Source: Polynucleobacter meluiroseus
GTDB taxonomy: Bacteria; Pseudomonadota; Gammaproteobacteria; Burkholderiales; Burkholderiaceae
Length of the DNA stretch: 40,037 nt
Assembly (NCBI GenBank): GCA_945901245.1
Contig: CAMDKY010000014.1
Location: forward strand, 1 to 40,037
Direction: 5' to 3'
Shown: positions 34,865 through 40,037 of the stretch, one piece after another
Position numbering within the stretch: the first letter of the stretch is position 1
How the letters are laid out: each line of letters begins with the position of its first letter
Program-made: the position numbers and the translations under genes
Notes under the pieces: model-generated
What the model was told of the DNA's origin: nothing
The model's database searches: none
Seen by the model: the letters and a program-made list of their open reading frames with translations, nothing else

Positions 34865-37800
34865 ATGAACGCCCCACTCGGATTAAATCAATTGCTCACT
34901 GCTGAGGCTGGGGAGCCCCGTTTACGGGAAATTCCGTACAACTACACCTCATTCTCAGACCGTGAAATCGTCATTCGCCTGTTAGGGCCGGAGTCCTGGC
35001 GCGTGCTGGATTCGCTTCGCGGCGTTCGTAAAACAGGCCGTTCAGCTCGCATGCTATTTGAGGTATTGGGCGACATTTGGGTCGTGCAGCGCAATCCCTA
35101 TTTGCAAGACGATTTATTGGACAACGCCAAGCGCCGCCGGATGCTGATCGATGCGCTTTGGCATCGCCTGGGCGAAGTCGAAAAAAGAATGACTGGCGAT
35201 TCGGCCGAGCAAGTTGAAATTTTGGTGAAAGCAGCGCGATCTGCGGTTGAGTCGTTTGAGCAGAATTTTGAAACAGTCGCCCAGTTACGCAAACGCGCAA
35301 TCAAAGTATTGGGTCACCATACCGCGCTCGACAACGTCGCCTTTGACGGCATGTCGCGGGTTGCGCATGTGACGGATGCAACCGATTGGCGAGTTGAGTA
35401 TCCCTTCGTGGTTTTGAAGCCAGATACCGAAGCGGAAATACCAGGCTTAGTTAAAGCCTGTATTGAGCTGGGACTCACGATCATCCCACGCGGGGGTGGC
35501 ACTGGCTACACCGGCGGCGCCATTCCCTTGTTCGCCATGTCAGCAGTCATTAATACTGAAAAGCTCGAACAAATTGACCCGGTAGTGAAAGTAACGCTGC
35601 CTGGTTTAAGTGAGGCTGTACCAACGATTTTCACAGGCGCCGGCGTGGTAACGCGCCGCGTTGCCGAGGCGGCAGAGCGAGCCGGCTTGGTATTTGCGGT
35701 AGACCCTACTTCTGCTGATGCGAGTTGCATTGGCGGTAACGTCGCCATGAATGCAGGTGGCAAGAAAGCCGTTTTATGGGGCACCGCTTTAGATAACTTG
35801 GCCAGCTGGCGCATGGTCGATCCTGAGGGAAATTGGCTCCATGTGATTCGTGTCAACCATAACTTAGGCAAAATTCATGAGGCCGATTCGGCGCAGTTTG
35901 ATTTGATCTGGTCTGATGGTTTGCAGGCCCCGGGCACAAAGGTATTGCGTCGTGAGACTCTGAATATTGAAGGCCGACGCTTTCGGAAAGCGGGTTTGGG
36001 TAAAGACGTCACCGATAAATTTTTATCGGGACTGCCGGGCGTTCAAAAAGAGGGCTGTGATGGCCTAATTACCAGCGCCACCTGGATTTTGCACCGCATG
36101 CCGCAATACATGCGCACCGTTTGCCTGGAATTCTTTGGGCAAGCGCGTGAAGCCATCCCGAGTATTGTGGAGATCAAAGCCTACCTTGATGGTTTGAGTC
36201 GAGACGGTGGCCCTATCTTGGCTGGTCTTGAGCATTTAGATGACCGTTATTTAAAAGCAGTGGGCTACGCCACGAAGTCCAAGCGTAACACTTTGCCTAA
36301 GATGGTATTGATTGGCGATATCGCTGGTGATGATGAGTCTGCTGTGGCAGCCGCAACCAGTGAAGTGGTACGCATGGCCAATTTGCGTGTTGGCGAAGGC
36401 TTTGTTGCCGTTAGCCCTGAAGCGCGCAAGAAGTTTTGGTTAGACCGGGCGCGTACCGCCGCAATTGCGCGCCACACCAATGCCTTCAAGATCAACGAAG
36501 ACGTAGTGATTCCACTCGATCGTATGGGCGAATACACCGACGGCATTGAGCGCATCAATATTGAACTCTCCCTAAAAAACAAACTGCAGTTATTAGATGC
36601 GCTGGAAGCCTTCTTGCGCAAAGGCAATTTACCGCTGGGTAAGGCTGATGAAGACGATGACATCTCCTCCGCAGAAATTTTGGGTGATCGCGTAGAGGGT
36701 GCGCTGGATTTAATTCAGCAAGTGCGGGCGCGCTGGTCTAGTTGGTTGAATGACCTCGATCGTTTCTTTGCTGAGTTACAAAATTACACTTTACGTGCAT
36801 CGTGGAAGACGGATGTGCGTGCGGAGCTCCGCATCATTTTTGGCGGTGCTGCCTTTGAACAGATTTTGGCGGAGCTAGAAAAGACCCACCAGGCTATTTT
36901 GCGGAAGCGTGTATTTGTAGCGCTACATATGCATGCTGGTGATGGTAATGTGCACACGAATATTCCAGTGAACTCCGATGACTACGGCATGTTGCAAGAC
37001 GCGCATCGCTCGGTTGATCAAATTATGGCCTTGGCACGCTCGCTTGATGGTGTGATCTCAGGTGAGCACGGTATTGGGATTACGAAGCTCGAATACCTCA
37101 CCGATGAAGAGTTAAAAGATTTCAGGGCCTATAAAAATCGGGTTGATCCGGAAGGCAGATTCAACAAGGGCAAGTTAATGCCCCATGCCGACTTGAGCAT
37201 GGCCTATACGCCTAGCTTTGGCTTGATGGGTCACGAGTCCTTGATCATGCAGCAAAGTGATATTGGTGCGATTGCGGATAGCGTGAAAGATTGCTTGCGC
37301 TGTGGCAAATGCAAGCCCGTTTGCGCAACCCACGTACCCCGGGCCAATTTGCTGTACAGCCCACGCGATAAGATCTTAGCGACATCCCTGCTGATCGAAG
37401 CATTCTTGTACGAGGAGCAAACCCGAAGGGGGATTTCAATTCGCCATTGGGAAATGTTTGATGATGTAGCGGCGCACTGCACGGTCTGCCATAAGTGCGC
37501 CACGCCTTGCCCAGTCAAGATCGACTTTGGTGATGTGACCATGAATATGCGCAACCTACTGCGCAAGATGGGTCAACAGCGTTTTAATATCGGCACTGCC
37601 ACATCCATGTTCTTTTTGAATGCCAGCAACCCCGATACGATTCGTTTGACACGCAAATTAGTGATTGAATGGGGTTATAAAGCCCAGCGCATCGCGAATA
37701 ATTTGTTGCGCAGTTTCGCCAAAAAACAAACGGCTACGCCACCTGCAACAGTAGGTAAGCCGCCGATCAAAGAACAGGTAATCCACTTCATTAACAAGAA

Positions 37801-38701
37801 GATGCCGGGGAACTTGCCCAAGAAAACGGCTCGCGCCCTCTTGGATATTGAAGATGCCAATTACGTCCCAATTATTCGTGATCCAAAAATTACGACTGCA
37901 GATACCGAGGCGGTATTTTATTTCCCAGGTTGTGGCTCCGAGCGTTTGTTCTCGCAGGTAGGTTTAGCTACCCAAGCCATGCTTTGGAATGTAGGCGTAC
38001 AAACCGTGTTGCCACCAGGCTATCTCTGCTGTGGTTATCCGCAGCGGGGTAACGGTGATTTTGATAAAGCCGAGAAGATGATTACAGACAATCGTGTACT
38101 GTTTCATCGGGTGGCCAATACGCTGAACTACTTGGATATTAAAACGGTGGTGGTGTCCTGTGGCACCTGCTACGACCAATTGGCGGGTTATCAGTTTGAG
38201 CAGATTTTCCCTGGATGCCGAATCATTGATATTCATGAATACTTACTGGAGAAGGGCGTCAAATTAGAGGGCGTGACGGGCGTGCGTTACATGTATCACG
38301 ATCCCTGCCATTCGCCGATGAAGTTGCAAGATCCACTGAAGACCGTGAATGAGCTGATTCAGACGGAAGACAAGCAAGCCATTTTGAAGAATGAGCGTTG
38401 CTGCGGTGAGTCGGGTACCTTAGCGGTGACGCGTCCAGATATTTCCACGCAGATCCGCTTTCGTAAGCAGATTGAAATGGAAAAGGCGGCCTCCAACTTA
38501 AAAGCGGATTTCACTGGCGAGGTCAAAGTGTTAACCAGCTGCCCATCTTGTTTGCAAGGTTTGTCACGCTTTGATGCGGACAGTGCAACCACTGCCGATT
38601 ACATCGTGGTTGAAATGGCGCAGCGCATCTTAGGCGACAATTGGATGCAAGATTACGTCGCCCAAGCAAACCAGGGCGGCATTGAGAGGGTATTGGTTTA
38701 A
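34865..38701 (+). CDS. Giant FAD-binding and iron-sulfur oxidoreductase (DUF3683/GlcD-GlcF-like)
   Basis: This 1278-residue protein joins an N-terminal DUF3683-like region ([21 protein letters not shown]), an FAD_binding_4 domain from about residue 180 ([38 protein letters not shown]), an FAD-oxidase C-terminal domain ([14 protein letters not shown] near 690), two 4Fe-4S motifs ([11 protein letters not shown] near 808, [12 protein letters not shown] near 872) and two cysteine-rich CCG domains ([10 protein letters not shown] near 1020, YHDPCHSP near 1140). It thus resembles a D-2-hydroxyacid dehydrogenase with its GlcF-like electron-transfer subunit in one chain. Substrate unknown. A GTG at 34784 would lie upstream of the promoter candidate and is not used. 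Confidence 0.9.
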   Translation: MNAPLGLNQLLTAEAGEPRLREIPYNYTSFSDREIVIRLLGPESWRVLDSLRGVRKTGRSARMLFEVLGDIWVVQRNPYLQDDLLDNAKRRRMLIDALWHRLGEVEKRMTGDSAEQVEILVKAARSAVESFEQNFETVAQLRKRAIKVLGHHTALDNVAFDGMSRVAHVTDATDWRVEYPFVVLKPDTEAEIPGLVKACIELGLTIIPRGGGTGYTGGAIPLFAMSAVINTEKLEQIDPVVKVTLPGLSEAVPTIFTGAGVVTRRVAEAAERAGLVFAVDPTSADASCIGGNVAMNAGGKKAVLWGTALDNLASWRMVDPEGNWLHVIRVNHNLGKIHEADSAQFDLIWSDGLQAPGTKVLRRETLNIEGRRFRKAGLGKDVTDKFLSGLPGVQKEGCDGLITSATWILHRMPQYMRTVCLEFFGQAREAIPSIVEIKAYLDGLSRDGGPILAGLEHLDDRYLKAVGYATKSKRNTLPKMVLIGDIAGDDESAVAAATSEVVRMANLRVGEGFVAVSPEARKKFWLDRARTAAIARHTNAFKINEDVVIPLDRMGEYTDGIERINIELSLKNKLQLLDALEAFLRKGNLPLGKADEDDDISSAEILGDRVEGALDLIQQVRARWSSWLNDLDRFFAELQNYTLRASWKTDVRAELRIIFGGAAFEQILAELEKTHQAILRKRVFVALHMHAGDGNVHTNIPVNSDDYGMLQDAHRSVDQIMALARSLDGVISGEHGIGITKLEYLTDEELKDFRAYKNRVDPEGRFNKGKLMPHADLSMAYTPSFGLMGHESLIMQQSDIGAIADSVKDCLRCGKCKPVCATHVPRANLLYSPRDKILATSLLIEAFLYEEQTRRGISIRHWEMFDDVAAHCTVCHKCATPCPVKIDFGDVTMNMRNLLRKMGQQRFNIGTATSMFFLNASNPDTIRLTRKLVIEWGYKAQRIANNLLRSFAKKQTATPPATVGKPPIKEQVIHFINKKMPGNLPKKTARALLDIEDANYVPIIRDPKITTADTEAVFYFPGCGSERLFSQVGLATQAMLWNVGVQTVLPPGYLCCGYPQRGNGDFDKAEKMITDNRVLFHRVANTLNYLDIKTVVVSCGTCYDQLAGYQFEQIFPGCRIIDIHEYLLEKGVKLEGVTGVRYMYHDPCHSPMKLQDPLKTVNELIQTEDKQAILKNERCCGESGTLAVTRPDISTQIRFRKQIEMEKAASNLKADFTGEVKVLTSCPSCLQGLSRFDADSATTADYIVVEMAQRILGDNWMQDYVAQANQGGIERVLV

Positions 38702-39096
38702 TGATTCCAACAAATGTAGTGATGCACCAGCAATCCAAGGTTTTGGAGCTGAGTTATGAAAACGGTAGCGCCTATCGCCTCCCATTTGAGTTTCTTCGTG
38801 TTCTGTCCCCCTCAGCCGAAGTTCGGGGTCATGGCCCCGGTCAAGAGACTCTGCAAACCGGTAAGCGCGATGTCGGTATTAATGAACTCGAGCCTGTCGG
38901 CCACTATGCCATTCGTCCAATGTTCTCCGATGGGCATGATTCCGGATTGTTTTCATGGGAGTACTTGTATTTCCTCTGCGAAAACCAAGATGCACTCTGG
39001 AACGAGTACCTCGATAAGCTAAAGCAAGCGGGCGCAAGTCGCGATATTGCAACGGCAAAGGCAGGTCATGAAGGCCATTCCTGCGGAAGTAAATAA
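38701..39096 (+). CDS. DUF971 family protein (gamma-butyrobetaine hydroxylase N-terminal-like)
   Basis: The 131-residue protein is a single DUF971 domain: [34 protein letters not shown] at the N-terminus (in part [20 protein letters not shown]) and [20 protein letters not shown] near residue 65. Such stand-alone domains resemble the N-terminal region of gamma-butyrobetaine hydroxylase. Their role is not settled, and links to Fe-S or quinone metabolism come from context. The start shares one base with the stop of the large oxidoreductase (TAATG), so translation is probably coupled, and ubiE follows after 19 bases. Confidence 0.9.
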   Translation: MIPTNVVMHQQSKVLELSYENGSAYRLPFEFLRVLSPSAEVRGHGPGQETLQTGKRDVGINELEPVGHYAIRPMFSDGHDSGLFSWEYLYFLCENQDALWNEYLDKLKQAGASRDIATAKAGHEGHSCGSK

Positions 39097-39115
39097 ACAC
39101 CTCAGATACGGCAAT

Positions 39116-39859
39116 ATGAATAAAACCCATTTTGGTTACCAAACGGTAGACGAGGTAGATAAGGCCGGCAAGGTCGCCGACGTCTTTCACTCCGTAGCCA
39201 ATAAATACGATGTGATGAATGACCTGATGTCATTCGGTTTGCACCGCATTTGGAAAAAACTCACGATCGCCAGGGCGCAGGTTCGCCCAGGTCAAAAAGT
39301 GCTTGATATTGCAGGCGGCACTGGTGATCTAGCTTGTGCATTTGCAAAAGCTGCATGGTGGGCCAAGCACCCTGATGCCGAGGTTTGGCTCAGCGACATC
39401 AATGCCTCGATGTTGGGGGTCGGGCGCGATCGATTGCTAGACCAAGGTATGTCCTTGCCCTGCGTGCAGTTTGATGCCGAGTCCATTCCATTTCCGGCAA
39501 ATCACTTTGATGTGGTGACGGTTGCCTTTGGGCTTCGCAATATGACCCACAAAGAGCGCGCTTTAAGTGAAATGCTGCGCGTGATCAAACCAGGTGGGCG
39601 GGTTTTGGTGTTGGAATTTTCAAAGCCGGATGCCATGCTGCAGCCTGTTTACGATCTGTACTCCTTTAAGGTGCTGCCCTGGTTGGGTAAAAAAATCGCC
39701 CAAGACTCCGAAAGTTACCGGTATTTAGCCGAATCGATCCGAATGCACCCCGACGCCCAAACCTTGAAAAACATGATGTTAGAGGTCGGTTTTGATGCCG
39801 TTGATACCCATAGGTTAACTGGGGGTATCGTAGCGCTCCATATTGGTATTAAATACTAA
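39116..39859 (+). CDS. ubiE: Demethylmenaquinone/2-methoxy-6-polyprenyl-1,4-benzoquinol methyltransferase
   Basis: UbiE carries out the C-methylation step of ubiquinone (and menaquinone) synthesis. From the ATG at 39116 it has 247 residues: [20 protein letters not shown] at the N-terminus, [24 protein letters not shown]-binding [16 protein letters not shown] near residue 63, and the family motif [20 protein letters not shown] near 137. The C-terminal [14 protein letters not shown] is exactly as expected. An upstream in-frame start would overlap the DUF971 gene and is not supported. Confidence 0.97.
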   Translation: MNKTHFGYQTVDEVDKAGKVADVFHSVANKYDVMNDLMSFGLHRIWKKLTIARAQVRPGQKVLDIAGGTGDLACAFAKAAWWAKHPDAEVWLSDINASMLGVGRDRLLDQGMSLPCVQFDAESIPFPANHFDVVTVAFGLRNMTHKERALSEMLRVIKPGGRVLVLEFSKPDAMLQPVYDLYSFKVLPWLGKKIAQDSESYRYLAESIRMHPDAQTLKNMMLEVGFDAVDTHRLTGGIVALHIGIKY

Positions 39860-39900
39860 CTGTAACTTTTGTAGTGGTGCATTACTGGAGATATAAAAAA

Positions 39901-40037
39901 TGAACAAAAATGTAATTAAGGCTGTGGTCCTGACGGTCGCCTTGACCTTCTCTTCGATTGGTTATGTAGATGCCAAGCGCATGGGCAGCGGAAAAAATAT
40001 GGGCCAATCCGCTCCGGTACAAAAGCAAGCGCAGCCA
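39901..40037 (+). CDS. Start of a Tim44-like domain protein (partial)
   Basis: The first 45 codons are present: a signal peptide or membrane anchor (VIKAVVLTVALTFSSIGYVD) followed by AKRMGSGKNMGQSAP and a glutamine-rich stretch. The DAKR-x-G-x-GK-x-G start after the signal is typical of the Tim44/TimA-like proteins found just after ubiE in betaproteobacteria. Domain evidence itself lies beyond the window. TGGAG lies about 10 bases before the ATG, and the gap to ubiE is 41 bases. Confidence 0.7.

Overview
The window looks like the chromosome of a small-genome betaproteobacterium of the Burkholderiaceae, most likely Polynucleobacter or a close relative. The basis is gene order (ctaE / DUF2909 / SURF1 / ctaA / ctaB / sco; lolB-ispE-tRNA-Gln-prs-rplY-pth; kdsD-kdsC-lptCAB-hpf-ptsN-hprK-rapZ; DUF3683-DUF971-ubiE-Tim44), moderate GC and very tight packing. 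About 97% of the bases are coding. No gap without a gene exceeds about 160 bases, and the largest of these holds a tRNA. I count 42 protein genes (one cut at each end) and one tRNA. I see no insertion sequence, prophage, CRISPR array, integrase or compositional island.

Layout. 1-5288: end of a cytochrome c oxidase cluster, with subunit III, the assembly factor SURF1, an uncharacterised thioredoxin-like membrane protein, heme A and heme O synthases and a Sco copper chaperone. 5304-7221 (minus): heat-shock sigma factor rpoH, with a perfect CIRCE operator upstream, and ftsY. 7304-11477 (plus): a pair of M16 peptidase-like proteins, rsmD, coaD and a ferredoxin. 11474-16419 (minus): pth, rplY, prs, tRNA-Gln, ispE and a TPR protein fused to LolB. 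16449-18523 (plus): the 8-oxoguanine repair pair fpg and mutY. 18426-24735 (minus): rapZ, hprK, ptsN, hpf, the LPS transport genes lptB/A/C and the Kdo genes kdsC/kdsD. 24747-26741 (plus): a KefB-type antiporter. 26742-29639 (minus): uvrA. 29677-31406 (plus): an MFS transporter and ssb. 31414-34731 (minus): queF, a 5'-nucleotidase and ilvA. 34865-end (plus): a giant FAD/iron-sulfur oxidoreductase, a DUF971 protein, ubiE and the start of a Tim44-like protein.

How the genes work together. Three themes recur. Respiration is served by the oxidase and heme genes, ubiE and the FAD/Fe-S enzyme. The cell envelope is served by Kdo synthesis, the Lpt system and LolB. DNA repair is served by fpg/mutY, uvrA and ssb. 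Regulation is represented by HrcA/CIRCE control of rpoH and by the nitrogen-type PTS (PtsN, HprK, RapZ), but rpoN is missing from the slot next to lptB/hpf where relatives carry it.

This is mostly housekeeping DNA and I found no convincing new multi-gene system. The points most worth a second look are the TPR-LolB fusion without a lipobox, the CIRCE element at rpoH, the missing rpoN, the altered Fe-S loop of MutY with its 98-base overlap into rapZ, and the Sco-like protein with a C-x6-C motif.
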